From positions 176,761-240,760 of the forward strand of contig NZ_JAOYFC010000003.1 of assembly GCF_025802015.1 (NCBI RefSeq): DNA of 64,000 nt, read 5' to 3'. The notes below the pieces were generated by a model, which saw only the letters and a program-made list of their open reading frames with translations, was not told the origin of the DNA and made no database searches. This document shows positions 24,019 through 33,130 of the stretch, in pieces (positions within the stretch are counted from its first letter, which is position 1; the number at the start of each line of letters is the position of its first letter). A program made the position numbers and the translations under genes. The DNA is from Falsihalocynthiibacter halioticoli (lineage in GTDB: Bacteria > Pseudomonadota > Alphaproteobacteria > Rhodobacterales > Rhodobacteraceae).

Positions 24019-25764
24019 GTGGCAAACACCATAAAGACAAACACGCGCCGCAAGCGCTTTGCAGACCGTTTCCACGCGCGTCTGAGCGTGTTTTCGCGCC
24101 CTGCAACTGGTTTTGTCTCACAGCCGGAGCCGCGCACAATCGGCTCCTTTGCGCGTGGGAGGCAGCTGATTGCCGGAAATTTCATGTTTGCGGGATTTCT
24201 TGTTGAAGCCCCGAATGTTTCGATCTGGGAATTGCCCTCGCCAGACCGCCGGTTTGAACAGGATTTGCACGGATTTACGTGGATGGATGACCTTGCCGCC
24301 GTTGGGGACGGCGAGGCACGCAAGCGGGTTCAGGCGTGGACGAATGAGTGGATCGAGCGATATTCAGGCGGAACAGGCTCTGGTTGGACGCCGGATATTA
24401 CCGGCCGGCGCGTCATTCGTTGGATCAACCACGCTCTGTTTTTCCTGAACGGGCAAGATGCAAAAGTTTCACAAGCGTTCTTTGGCGTTTTAGCCCAACA
24501 GACAGTGTTTCTGTCGCGAAGATGGCACGGCGCAGCGGCAGGGTTGGCGCGGTTTGAGGCGTTAACTGGTTTGCTATATGCGGGGCTTTCTCTCACGGGC
24601 ATGGAGCGCCATGTGAAGCCCGCGATGAAGGCGCTTGCGCGCGAATGTGTTGACCAGATTGATACAGAGGGCGGCATTCCAACTCGCAACCCAGAAGAAT
24701 TGCTTGAGGTCTTTACGCTCCTGACATGGGCCGCATCCGCGCTTTCCGAAGCTGGGCGGATGCCCGCGCGCGAGCATCTTCAAGCGATCGAAAGAATCGC
24801 TCCCACGTTGCGTGCGCTACGGCACAGCGATGGCGGGCTTGCGCGATTCCATGGCGGCGGGCGTGGGTTAGAGGGGCGGCTTGATAATGCTTTGGCAACG
24901 TCTGGTGTACGGGCGCAAATTAACACCGGCCTTTCTATGGGTTTTGCGCGGATGCACGCTGGGCGCACGTCTATCGTCATTGATGCCGCGTCTCCGCCAA
25001 TGGGCGTTGCCGCGCCAGAGGGGCATGCGTCTACGCTGGCGTTTGAGTTGACGTCTGGCCGCCGCCCGTTGGTGGTAAATTGTGGGTCAGGTGCGACTTT
25101 TGGTGAAAGTTGGCGACGTGCGGGCCGCGCGACTCCTTCACATTCAACAGTAACGCTCGACGGGTTTTCCTCTGCGAGGCTTGGGAAGCGGCGCATGATT
25201 GGCGGGCACCAACTTCAATGTTTGGAAAGCGGACCAAATAACGTCGTGGCCAACAGGTCTTCTGGTCAGGAAGGCGTGCAGCTTAGCGGAGAACATGACG
25301 GATATCTGCAAACACACGGGCTTGTGCACCAGCGCCATCTTGATCTGAGTTTTGATGGGCGCGGACTTTCCGGTACAGAAGTCTTGTTGGCGGATACCTC
25401 CAAAGCCAAGCGCAGATTCGATGTGCATATGGATAGCGGCAAGCTCTCTGGAATCCCCTATTCTTGCCGATTCCATCTCCATCCGGACGTTGATGCAGAG
25501 GTTGATATGGGGGGAACGGCAGTCTCGCTGGCGCTCAAGAGCGGCGAGATTTGGGTGTTCCGGCACAACTCAACCGCGAAATTGACCCTAGAGCCGAGCG
25601 TTTATCTCGAAAAAACGCGATTAAAACCGCGTGCGGCGAAACAAATAGTTCTATCTGGGCGAGCAATGGATTATGCGACCCGTGTCACATGGCATCTGGC
25701 CAAAGCTCAGGACACCCCGAGCAATATTCGGGATGTAGAGCCAAACGAGATGCCCAAGCTGTAG
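24019..25764 (+). CDS. heparinase II/III family protein
   Basis: A 581-residue protein with an alpha-helical toroid in the N-terminal half and a beta-sandwich in the C-terminal half. The latter includes RPLVVNCGSGATFGESWRRAGRATPSHSTVTLDG, the region that matches heparinase II/III polysaccharide lyases (landmark residues about 350-385). There is no signal peptide, which is odd for a secreted lyase and suggests a cytoplasmic or atypical role. The GTG start at 24019 has GAGG eight bases upstream. The order rsmB, this gene, purH is one I associate with Rhodobacterales. The substrate is unknown. Confidence 0.83.
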   Translation: MANTIKTNTRRKRFADRFHARLSVFSRPATGFVSQPEPRTIGSFARGRQLIAGNFMFAGFLVEAPNVSIWELPSPDRRFEQDLHGFTWMDDLAAVGDGEARKRVQAWTNEWIERYSGGTGSGWTPDITGRRVIRWINHALFFLNGQDAKVSQAFFGVLAQQTVFLSRRWHGAAAGLARFEALTGLLYAGLSLTGMERHVKPAMKALARECVDQIDTEGGIPTRNPEELLEVFTLLTWAASALSEAGRMPAREHLQAIERIAPTLRALRHSDGGLARFHGGGRGLEGRLDNALATSGVRAQINTGLSMGFARMHAGRTSIVIDAASPPMGVAAPEGHASTLAFELTSGRRPLVVNCGSGATFGESWRRAGRATPSHSTVTLDGFSSARLGKRRMIGGHQLQCLESGPNNVVANRSSGQEGVQLSGEHDGYLQTHGLVHQRHLDLSFDGRGLSGTEVLLADTSKAKRRFDVHMDSGKLSGIPYSCRFHLHPDVDAEVDMGGTAVSLALKSGEIWVFRHNSTAKLTLEPSVYLEKTRLKPRAAKQIVLSGRAMDYATRVTWHLAKAQDTPSNIRDVEPNEMPKL

Positions 25765-25788
25765 ATTGCCACTTTGGGGATGCAAACA

Positions 25789-27378
25789 ATGACCGACCAA
25801 CTGCCTATTCGCCGCGCGCTGCTTTCTGTTTCGGACAAGACCGGACTTGTCGACTTGGGCCGCGCTCTTGCCGAGCGAGGCGTGGAGCTTCTTTCAACCG
25901 GCGGTTCCGCCAAGGCGCTGCGCGACGCGGGGCTCACCGTACGCGATGTGGCCGAGATCACAGAATTCCCAGAGATGATGGATGGCCGCGTAAAAACGCT
26001 GCACCCGCGCGTGCATGGCGGGCTGCTTGCGCTACGCGACAACGCTGATCACGTGGCCGCAATGGAAGAGCACGGTATTGGTCCGATCGATCTTCTGGTG
26101 GTGAATCTCTATCCGTTCGAAGAAACCGTTGCCAAAGGCGCCGATTACGACACCTGTATCGAAAACATTGATATCGGCGGTCCTGCGATGATCCGAGCAG
26201 CCGCGAAGAACCACGGTTTTGTCACGACGATTGTGGATGTTGAGGATTACGAGGCCCTTATCGGCGATATGGATCAGCACAACGGCGCGACTTGCCCGAA
26301 GTTCCGCAAAAAGATGGCGCAGGTCGCTTATGCGCGGACGGCCGCATATGATGCAGCGGTGTCCAATTGGATGGCGGGCGCGATTGGTGTTGAAACCCCA
26401 CGCCGCCGCGCATTTGCGGGCACTCTGGCGCAGGGGCTTCGCTATGGCGAGAACCCGCACCAACAAGCGGCTTTCTATACCGATGGCGTGAACCGTGCGG
26501 GTGTTGCCACTGCTGTACAACATCAGGGCAAAGAGCTTTCCTACAACAACATCAACGACACAGACGCAGCGTTTGAACTGGTTGCCGAGTTTGATCCTGC
26601 GCAGGGTCCAGCGGTTGCGATCATCAAACATGCAAACCCTTGTGGCGTTGCGCGCGGTGAATCGCTTGTCGAAGCCTATAAATCTGCGCTGGCCTGCGAC
26701 AGCACATCTGCATTTGGCGGGATCATCGCGTTGAACCAGCCGCTTGATGCAGACACAGCAACCGAGATCAGCAAGATTTTCACGGAAGTTGTGATTGCTC
26801 CAGAGGCCAGCGACGAAGCCAAAGCAATTTTCGCAGCAAAGAAAAACCTGCGTCTGCTTACGACGGGCGGCCTTCCTGATGTAAAATCTGGCGGGCTCAC
26901 ATATCGCCCCGTTGCTGGCGGAATGCTTGTGCAGGACAAAGACGTTGGTTTCGTCGGGCTGGATGATCTCAAGGTGGTGACAAAACGCGCCCCGACAGAG
27001 ACCGAGATGGCCGACCTTCTCTTTGCATGGAAAGTCGCGAAGCACGTGAAGTCCAATGCAATCGTTTATTGTAAGGACGGCGCAACAGTGGGCGTTGGTG
27101 CTGGGCAGATGAGCCGCGTAGATAGCTGCCGGATTGCGGCGCGCAAAGCCGAGGATATGGCCGAAGCGCTGGGCCTTGAAACGCCACTGACAAAAGGCTC
27201 TGTTGTGGCGTCTGATGCGTTCTTCCCGTTTGCAGACGGTCTTCTGACCGCAGCAGCAGCAGGTGCAACAGCGGTCATCCAGCCGGGCGGTTCCATGCGT
27301 GACGACGAAGTGATCGCTGCTGCCGATGAGGCTGGCCTTGCAATGGTGCTGACCGGCATGCGCCACTTCCGCCACTAA
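25789..27378 (+). CDS. purH: bifunctional AICAR transformylase / IMP cyclohydrolase
   Basis: A 529-residue PurH catalysing the last two steps to IMP. The N-terminal MGS-like cyclohydrolase domain has LLSVSDKTGLVDLGRALAERG, LLSTGGSAKALRDAG and DGRVKTLHPRVHGGLL. The C-terminal AICARFT domain has GLRYGENPHQQAAFY, IKHANPCGVA and the terminal FFPFADGLLTAAAAGATAVIQPGGS. I chose ATG 25789, which has GGGGA eight bases upstream; two starts 9 and 15 bases earlier are possible. It begins 24 bases after the heparinase-like gene and is followed ten bases later by lspA. Confidence 0.98.
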   Translation: MTDQLPIRRALLSVSDKTGLVDLGRALAERGVELLSTGGSAKALRDAGLTVRDVAEITEFPEMMDGRVKTLHPRVHGGLLALRDNADHVAAMEEHGIGPIDLLVVNLYPFEETVAKGADYDTCIENIDIGGPAMIRAAAKNHGFVTTIVDVEDYEALIGDMDQHNGATCPKFRKKMAQVAYARTAAYDAAVSNWMAGAIGVETPRRRAFAGTLAQGLRYGENPHQQAAFYTDGVNRAGVATAVQHQGKELSYNNINDTDAAFELVAEFDPAQGPAVAIIKHANPCGVARGESLVEAYKSALACDSTSAFGGIIALNQPLDADTATEISKIFTEVVIAPEASDEAKAIFAAKKNLRLLTTGGLPDVKSGGLTYRPVAGGMLVQDKDVGFVGLDDLKVVTKRAPTETEMADLLFAWKVAKHVKSNAIVYCKDGATVGVGAGQMSRVDSCRIAARKAEDMAEALGLETPLTKGSVVASDAFFPFADGLLTAAAAGATAVIQPGGSMRDDEVIAAADEAGLAMVLTGMRHFRH

Positions 27379-27388
27379 AGGAAAACAA

Positions 27389-27859
27389 ATGCGCGCCTTC
27401 TACATCACCGCACTTCTGACTTTGGGCATTGATCAACTTACCAAAGTTGTCGTGGTGCATCTTATGGGTTTGAAATACGTGGGGGAGATCGAGGTCTTCC
27501 CCCCTTATCTCATGTTCCAGATGGCTTGGAACGAAGGCGTCAATTTTGGCATGGCCGCAAGCGGCTCGCCTATCGTGAAATACATCCTCATTGCGATTGC
27601 CTTAGCGATCTCAGCTTGGGTGTATTTCTGGATTCGTCGTGAGCAGCCTCAAACATTGGGGATGATCTCGGCGGGTTTGCTCATTGGCGGGGCTCTAGGG
27701 AACGTTCTTGATCGTTTCCTTTACGGTGCCGTCGCGGACTTCTTGAATATGAGCTGCTGTGGTTTTTATAATCCCTATGCGTTCAATGTTGCCGATATTG
27801 CGATCTTCGCAGGCGCGATCGGGCTTATTCTCTTTACGAGCAAGAAAAAGGGCGCGTAG
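27389..27859 (+). CDS. lspA: signal peptidase II
   Basis: A 156-residue inner-membrane aspartic protease that removes lipoprotein signal peptides. Four hydrophobic segments are present. The catalytic aspartates are in GALGNVLDRFLYGAVADF and FNVADIAIFAGAIGL, and NEGVNFGM carries the conserved Asn. AAAGGA before ATG 27389 is a good site. It follows purH by ten bases and precedes a predicted lipoprotein that it could itself process. Confidence 0.95.
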   Translation: MRAFYITALLTLGIDQLTKVVVVHLMGLKYVGEIEVFPPYLMFQMAWNEGVNFGMAASGSPIVKYILIAIALAISAWVYFWIRREQPQTLGMISAGLLIGGALGNVLDRFLYGAVADFLNMSCCGFYNPYAFNVADIAIFAGAIGLILFTSKKKGA

Positions 27860-27911
27860 ACGCGGGAATTCTCTTGCGTTAAACATTGCCTCAGCACCCA
27901 AGGAGAAGTGA

Positions 27912-28424
27912 ATGCGCAACGTAGGTAGTTTCGGAGTTTTGTGCTTCTGCGCGGCGATTGGTCTTTCGGCATGCAGCAGCGATAATCCCCAGCTGATGAA
28001 CCTTCAGAATCCGGGCAACGGTCCGGAGGAATTCGGCGTGCTGCCGACGAAACCCTTGGAAACTCCGCCAAGCTATACCTCGCTTCCAACTCCAACTCCG
28101 GGCGGAACCAACCGCGTTGATCCGACACCTCGCGCTGATGCGATTGCGGCTCTTGGCGGAAACGCTGCACGTGCGCGTCCGGCAACGGGCGATCTTGTGA
28201 ACTACACGACTCGTTTCGGGACAACGTCCAATATTCGTGGCCAGCTTGCTGCCGAAGATCTCGAATGGCGCAAGAAAAACCAAGGACGCGTTCTTTATCG
28301 TGCATTTGGTGTTCCGCAATACTTCGAAGCCTACGAGAAAATGTCGCTTGATCAGTACCAGGAATTGCAGCGCTGGCGTCGGCGCGGCATCGACACGCCC
28401 GCCGCACCACCAAAGCCAAATTGA
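27912..28424 (+). CDS. DUF3035 lipoprotein
   Basis: A 170-residue predicted lipoprotein. MRNVGSFGVLCFCAAIGLSAC gives a lipobox (LSAC) with acylated Cys21. The mature part is proline-rich (GVLPTKPLETPPSYTSLPTPTPGG) and then has LEWRKKNQGRVLYRAFGVPQYF with a basic C-terminus. It matches DUF3035, which I associate with alphaproteobacteria; no function is established. AAGGAGAAGTG directly upstream gives a strong ribosome site. It lies between lspA and two M16 proteases, so it may belong to an envelope-maintenance cluster. Confidence 0.82.
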   Translation: MRNVGSFGVLCFCAAIGLSACSSDNPQLMNLQNPGNGPEEFGVLPTKPLETPPSYTSLPTPTPGGTNRVDPTPRADAIAALGGNAARARPATGDLVNYTTRFGTTSNIRGQLAAEDLEWRKKNQGRVLYRAFGVPQYFEAYEKMSLDQYQELQRWRRRGIDTPAAPPKPN

Positions 28425-28553
28425 TTGCGGCGCACTCTCACGGACGTGATGGCGCAAGTTCATCGTAACAATTTCACTCACAGTAGCGTTGGGAGGGGTT
28501 GATGATCCCTAATCAACGCTTACCCTTAATGCGACCCTAAACGGAGACGCTTG

Positions 28554-29894
28554 ATGACATCCTATTTCCGTAACGCATTTCTTGCATTGATATTGACGCT
28601 GCCCGCGGTTGCACAGGCCGAGAAACTCACGACATATCAACTTGATAACGGAATGGACGTTCTGGTTCTTGAGGACCATCGGGCACCCGTTGTTGTGCAA
28701 ATGGTTTGGTACAAGGCTGGCGCCGCTGATGAGCCACGGGGTAAATCCGGCATCGCGCATTTTCTAGAGCATTTGTTGTTTAAGGGAACCGACACGCTTG
28801 CTCCGGGAGAGCTGTCAAAAACCGTTGCGGCGAACGGTGGATCTGACAATGCTTTCACCTCGCAAGATTACACAGCCTATCACCAGCGCATTGCCTCTGA
28901 TCGGTTGGAACTTGTGATGCGTATGGAAGCGGACCGCATGCGTAACCTTCGTTTGTCCGAAGCGGATGTCGAAACGGAACGCGAAGTTATCCTCGAAGAG
29001 CGCAACCAACGAACAGAGAACAATCCGGGCGCCTTGTTTGCCGAACAGCGGAATGCTGCCCAGTATATGAACCATCCGTATGGTATTCCGGTTATTGGCT
29101 GGAAGCACGAGATGGAGGAGCTCTCTCTTGAGGATTCTCTGGAGTTTTACCAGCGTTACTATGCGCCGAATAATGCGATTCTCATCGTGGCAGGTGATGT
29201 CATACCCGAAGACGTACTCGCGCTCGCAGAGAAGTATTACGGCGTATTAGAGCCTACTGTAGACCTTCCCGAACGGGAGCGGACAATTGAGCCGCCTCAA
29301 CTTTCGGAGCGTCGCCTGACCTTTACGGACCCCCGCGTTGCACAGCCCTATGTGATCCGCAGCTACCTCGCGCCGGAGCGCGACTCTGGTGCGCAGGAAG
29401 AGGCCGCCGCGCTGACATTGCTTGCCGAAATACTTGGTGGAAACGGGGCGACATCTGTATTGGGCAACAAGCTCCAATTTGACACACAGCAAGCCATTTA
29501 CACTGCCGCGTTTTACAGCGGGGTCTCTCTGGATGACACGACATTCTCGCTCATCATTGTGCCGGTTCCCGACATCTCGCTTGAGGAAGCAGAGCAGGCG
29601 TTGGATCAAGCTGTTGCCGAATTTCTCGAAGAGGGCGTAGACGAGGAGCAACTTGATCGCATCAAGATGCAACTCCGCGCCAGTTTGATCTACGCCGAAG
29701 ATGATGTGGCCGGGCGTGCACGGCAGTATGGTGCTTCGCTGACCTCGGGCCTTACGATCGAGGATGTGCAGGCATGGCCCGATGTTTTGCAATCCATCAC
29801 TTCAGAACAAATTATCGAAGCCGCAAAGAAAGTCTTCAACAGAAACAACGCCGTAACCGGCTATCTGATGAACGCTGAAGGAGAAGCAAAATGA
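28554..29894 (+). CDS. M16 zinc peptidase, catalytic member
   Basis: A 446-residue exported M16 (pitrilysin/PqqF-like) protease. The signal peptide is about residues 1-22 (ending AVAQAEK). The inverted zinc motif HxxEH is intact as HFLEH (His69, Glu72, His73), and the distal glutamate lies in VETEREVILEER near 145-155. The C-terminal M16 domain follows. It probably acts on peptides in the periplasm. GGAG eight bases before ATG 28554 supports this start over the TTG one codon earlier. It overlaps the next M16 gene by four bases, as expected for a heterodimer. Confidence 0.9.
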   Translation: MTSYFRNAFLALILTLPAVAQAEKLTTYQLDNGMDVLVLEDHRAPVVVQMVWYKAGAADEPRGKSGIAHFLEHLLFKGTDTLAPGELSKTVAANGGSDNAFTSQDYTAYHQRIASDRLELVMRMEADRMRNLRLSEADVETEREVILEERNQRTENNPGALFAEQRNAAQYMNHPYGIPVIGWKHEMEELSLEDSLEFYQRYYAPNNAILIVAGDVIPEDVLALAEKYYGVLEPTVDLPERERTIEPPQLSERRLTFTDPRVAQPYVIRSYLAPERDSGAQEEAAALTLLAEILGGNGATSVLGNKLQFDTQQAIYTAAFYSGVSLDDTTFSLIIVPVPDISLEEAEQALDQAVAEFLEEGVDEEQLDRIKMQLRASLIYAEDDVAGRARQYGASLTSGLTIEDVQAWPDVLQSITSEQIIEAAKKVFNRNNAVTGYLMNAEGEAK

Positions 29895-31207
29895 TCCGTG
29901 TGTTTTTCTCGACCGTTCTGGCGATGCTCGTTGCGCTCCCTTTGCGCGCTGAAATCGCAATTCAGGATGTAACCTCGCCAAAAGGAATCCATGCTTGGCT
30001 GGTTGAAGATCATTCGATTCCATTTACGGCTATCGAAGTTTGGTTCAAAGGCGGCGCGGGCCTTGATGCGCCCGGAAAACGTGGTGCAACGAACCTTATG
30101 GTCGGGCTCCTCGAGGAGGGCGCGGGTGATCTGGATTCACAAGAATTCGCAGCCGCAGTTGAGGCGCTCGCTGCGAGCTATAAGTTTGATGTTTTCGATG
30201 ACACATTGATTGTTTCAGCGCAGTTCCTCACCGAAAACCGAGATGATGCAATTGACCTTCTGCGCAGCGCTTTAACGGAACCGCGTTTTGATGAAGCCTC
30301 CCTTGAGCGTGTGCGTGGGCAGGTACGTTCGATCATTTCCGGCAACGAGAAAGACCCGAACGACATTGCAAGCCGCACCCTCAATAAACTCGCGTGGGGA
30401 GATCATCCTTACGGCAGTTCGCTGAATGGTACGCTTGAATCGGTCAACAGCTTAACGCGCGATGATCTGATCGAAGCCAAAAACGCAACCATGACCCGCG
30501 ACCGAATCCATGTTGGAGCCGTGGGTGATATCACGCCCGAAGAGCTTGGAGCATTGCTCGACACGCTGCTTGGCGATTTGCCAGAGGAAGGCGCGCCGTT
30601 GCCTGCGGATGCGACCTATGCACTGCCAAGAGGGGGCGAAACGGTCGTGGAGTTCGAAACGCCACAATCCGTTGCGATCTTTGCGCATGAGGGTATTGCG
30701 CGAGACGATGACGATTTCTTTGCGCTCTATGTGTTGAACCATGTTTTGGGCGGCGGCGGATTTGCATCTGTCTTGATGGAAGAGGTGCGAGAGAAGCGCG
30801 GTCTGACTTACGGCATTTCAACCTACCTCGTTCCAAAAGAGCATGGCGCACTTATGATGGGGCAGGTTGCTTCGTCAAACGACCGTATTGCCGAGGCTAT
30901 TACAGTGGTTCGCGATGTCTGGGCAGATATTGCGGCAAACGGGATTACAGAGAAGCAATTGACTGACGCAAAAACCTTCCTCACAGGCGCCTATCCTTTG
31001 CGTTTTGATGGGAACGCGACCATTGCAGGGATCATGGCGGCGATGCAGTCTCAAGAGTTGCCCATAGACTATATTGCGACCCGAAACGACAAGGTGAATG
31101 CTGTGACGCTCGAGGACATCAAACGTGTTGCTGCGCGGGTTCTCAAGCCAGAGGATCTTCATTTTGTGGTGGTCGGGCAGCCCGAAGGACTAGGCGATCA
31201 GCAGTAA
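29891..31207 (+). CDS. M16 family protein lacking the zinc motif
   Basis: A 438-residue exported M16 homologue with signal peptide MIRVFFSTVLAMLVALPLRAE. At the place of HxxEH it reads RGATNLMVGLLEEGAG, so both histidines are missing and it cannot bind zinc in the normal way. The rest of the fold, including FASVLMEEVREKRGLTYGIS and the glycine-rich VLGGGG loop, is kept. In known bacterial M16B pairs one subunit is catalytic and the other supplies substrate-binding residues, and this protein fits the second role. It overlaps the catalytic gene by four bases. Confidence 0.9.
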   Translation: MIRVFFSTVLAMLVALPLRAEIAIQDVTSPKGIHAWLVEDHSIPFTAIEVWFKGGAGLDAPGKRGATNLMVGLLEEGAGDLDSQEFAAAVEALAASYKFDVFDDTLIVSAQFLTENRDDAIDLLRSALTEPRFDEASLERVRGQVRSIISGNEKDPNDIASRTLNKLAWGDHPYGSSLNGTLESVNSLTRDDLIEAKNATMTRDRIHVGAVGDITPEELGALLDTLLGDLPEEGAPLPADATYALPRGGETVVEFETPQSVAIFAHEGIARDDDDFFALYVLNHVLGGGGFASVLMEEVREKRGLTYGISTYLVPKEHGALMMGQVASSNDRIAEAITVVRDVWADIAANGITEKQLTDAKTFLTGAYPLRFDGNATIAGIMAAMQSQELPIDYIATRNDKVNAVTLEDIKRVAARVLKPEDLHFVVVGQPEGLGDQQ

Positions 31208-31285
31208 CCATTTTCCCGATTTCCGCATGTGCGAATCGGAGCATTTCATGCTAAACCTTGTGGTATGCCTGATGGAAACCCCAAT

Positions 31286-33130
31286 ATGAGCGAGAATTCA
31301 GGGTCTGAACGCCCTGTTATCAAGCAGCTGGACGAAGCAGCAATCAATCGGATTGCCGCCGGAGAAGTTGTTGAGCGCCCCGCCTCGGCGGTTAAGGAGC
31401 TTGTTGAGAACGCAATTGATGCCGGCGCACGACGTATCGAGGTTTCCTATGCGGACGGCGGCAAGACCCTAATCCGCGTTGTGGATGACGGTTGTGGCAT
31501 TTCGGGGGCGGACTTGCCGCTTGCCATGTCGCGCCACGCCACTTCAAAAATTGACGGGTCCGACCTGCTTAATATCCACACATTCGGGTTTCGTGGAGAG
31601 GCACTTCCTTCGCTTGGAGCGGTTGGCCGGCTGACGATCAAGAGCCGACCGGAGGGGGAAGAGGCATTCACAATCTCGACGTCCGGTGGGGAGCAGTCGA
31701 CAGTTAAGCCAACGGCGCTTTCTGGCGGAACTATCGTCGAATTGCGTGATCTGTTCTATGCCACGCCCGCGCGCCTCAAGTTTATGCGCACAGACCGTGC
31801 AGAGGCGGGCGCGATCAACGACGTCATCAAAAAGCTTGCAATGGCAGAGCCGCATGTCACTTTCATTTTGCGCGATGTTTCCGGTGGCGGAGAAGGGCGC
31901 GTGGTGTTTCGGGCCGATGCCGAAATTGGTGATTTGTTCGATGCAATCCATGCACGCTTGCGCAGGATCTTGGGCGCAGAGTTCGCAGAGAATGCGCTTC
32001 TCATCGATGCCGAGCGCGAGGGCATTACCTTGACCGGATACGCAGCACTTCCGACTTACTCACGTGGGTCTTCTGTTGCGCAGCATCTTTTTGTGAATGG
32101 CCGCCCTGTTCGGGACAAAATGTTCATCGGTGCGCTGCGCGGCGCATATATGGATTTTCTGAGCCGTGATCGTCACCCCGCCGCGGTACTTTTCCTAGAG
32201 GTAGAGCCGACGCGCGTTGACGTGAATGTTCACCCCGCGAAATCTGAAGTACGTTTTCGAGAGCCCGCTATCGCGCGTGGATTGATCGTTTCGGCCATTC
32301 GGCACGCGCTCGCTGAGGCAGGCCACCGCGCGAGTACGACCGTGGCAAATGCCACACTCGGCGCGATGCGACCAGAGGGCGGTACGGAAAATCCTCCACG
32401 CATCTATCAGATGGAGCGCAAGCCTGTTGGTAGCTACGCCCCACCACGAACAGAGAGTTACGCCACGCCCGGTTTCGCCGAAGGGGGCTTTGATGCTCCT
32501 TCGGCTCGCATGGAGCCAGTCGTTGAAACCGAAGAAACAAACGCGGCCGATCTTCCTCTTGGTGCGGCCCGTGCGCAGGTTCATGAAAACTATATCATTG
32601 CCCAAACTGCGACTGGTATGGTGATCGTCGATCAGCACGCCGCGCACGAACGTTTGGTCTATGAACGCCTTAAGAAGCAAATGGCCGAAAACGGTGTGGC
32701 AACTCAAGCGTTACTTATCCCTGAGATTGTCGAGCTTTCCGATCAGGATGCGGCTCTAATATTGGGGTATTCAGAGGAATTGGCGCGGTTTGGCCTTGGG
32801 ATTGAACCATTTGGTGGCGGCAATATTGCCGTGCGCGAAACACCTGCGATTCTGGGTAATGTCGATGCGCGTGGGATGATTCTCGATATTCTCGATGAGC
32901 TTGCCGATCTTGGAGACAGCCAGACCCTACAATCCCGTGTTGAAGCGATCTTGTCGCGGGTTGCGTGTCATGGCTCCATTCGATCAGGCCGACGAATGCA
33001 GGCGGAGGAGATGAATGCGCTCCTGCGCGAAATGGAAGCTACCCCACATTCCGGCCAATGTAACCACGGCCGCCCGACCTATGTTGAACTCAAACTTGCC
33101 GACATTGAGCGGCTTTTCGGACGCACATGA
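31286..33130 (+). CDS. mutL: DNA mismatch repair protein MutL
   Basis: A 614-residue MutL. The N-terminal GHKL ATPase has IKQLDEAAINRIAAGEVVERPASAVKELVENAIDAGA (landmark, residues 11-46) and GFRGEAL; a variable proline-rich linker leads to the dimerisation domain. The C-terminal domain carries the latent endonuclease motif DQHAAHERLVYE (residues 449-460) and ACHGSIRSG, so it should nick DNA itself, as expected in bacteria without MutH. I prefer ATG 31286 (GGAAA upstream); in-frame starts at 31265 and 31229 remain possible. It overlaps rmuC by four bases. Confidence 0.96.
   Translation: MSENSGSERPVIKQLDEAAINRIAAGEVVERPASAVKELVENAIDAGARRIEVSYADGGKTLIRVVDDGCGISGADLPLAMSRHATSKIDGSDLLNIHTFGFRGEALPSLGAVGRLTIKSRPEGEEAFTISTSGGEQSTVKPTALSGGTIVELRDLFYATPARLKFMRTDRAEAGAINDVIKKLAMAEPHVTFILRDVSGGGEGRVVFRADAEIGDLFDAIHARLRRILGAEFAENALLIDAEREGITLTGYAALPTYSRGSSVAQHLFVNGRPVRDKMFIGALRGAYMDFLSRDRHPAAVLFLEVEPTRVDVNVHPAKSEVRFREPAIARGLIVSAIRHALAEAGHRASTTVANATLGAMRPEGGTENPPRIYQMERKPVGSYAPPRTESYATPGFAEGGFDAPSARMEPVVETEETNAADLPLGAARAQVHENYIIAQTATGMVIVDQHAAHERLVYERLKKQMAENGVATQALLIPEIVELSDQDAALILGYSEELARFGLGIEPFGGGNIAVRETPAILGNVDARGMILDILDELADLGDSQTLQSRVEAILSRVACHGSIRSGRRMQAEEMNALLREMEATPHSGQCNHGRPTYVELKLADIERLFGRT

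Noticed and set aside
26032..27375. A 447-codon open frame on the minus strand opposite purH
   Set aside because: Antisense shadow; high Cys and His content typical of reversed GC-rich coding sequence.
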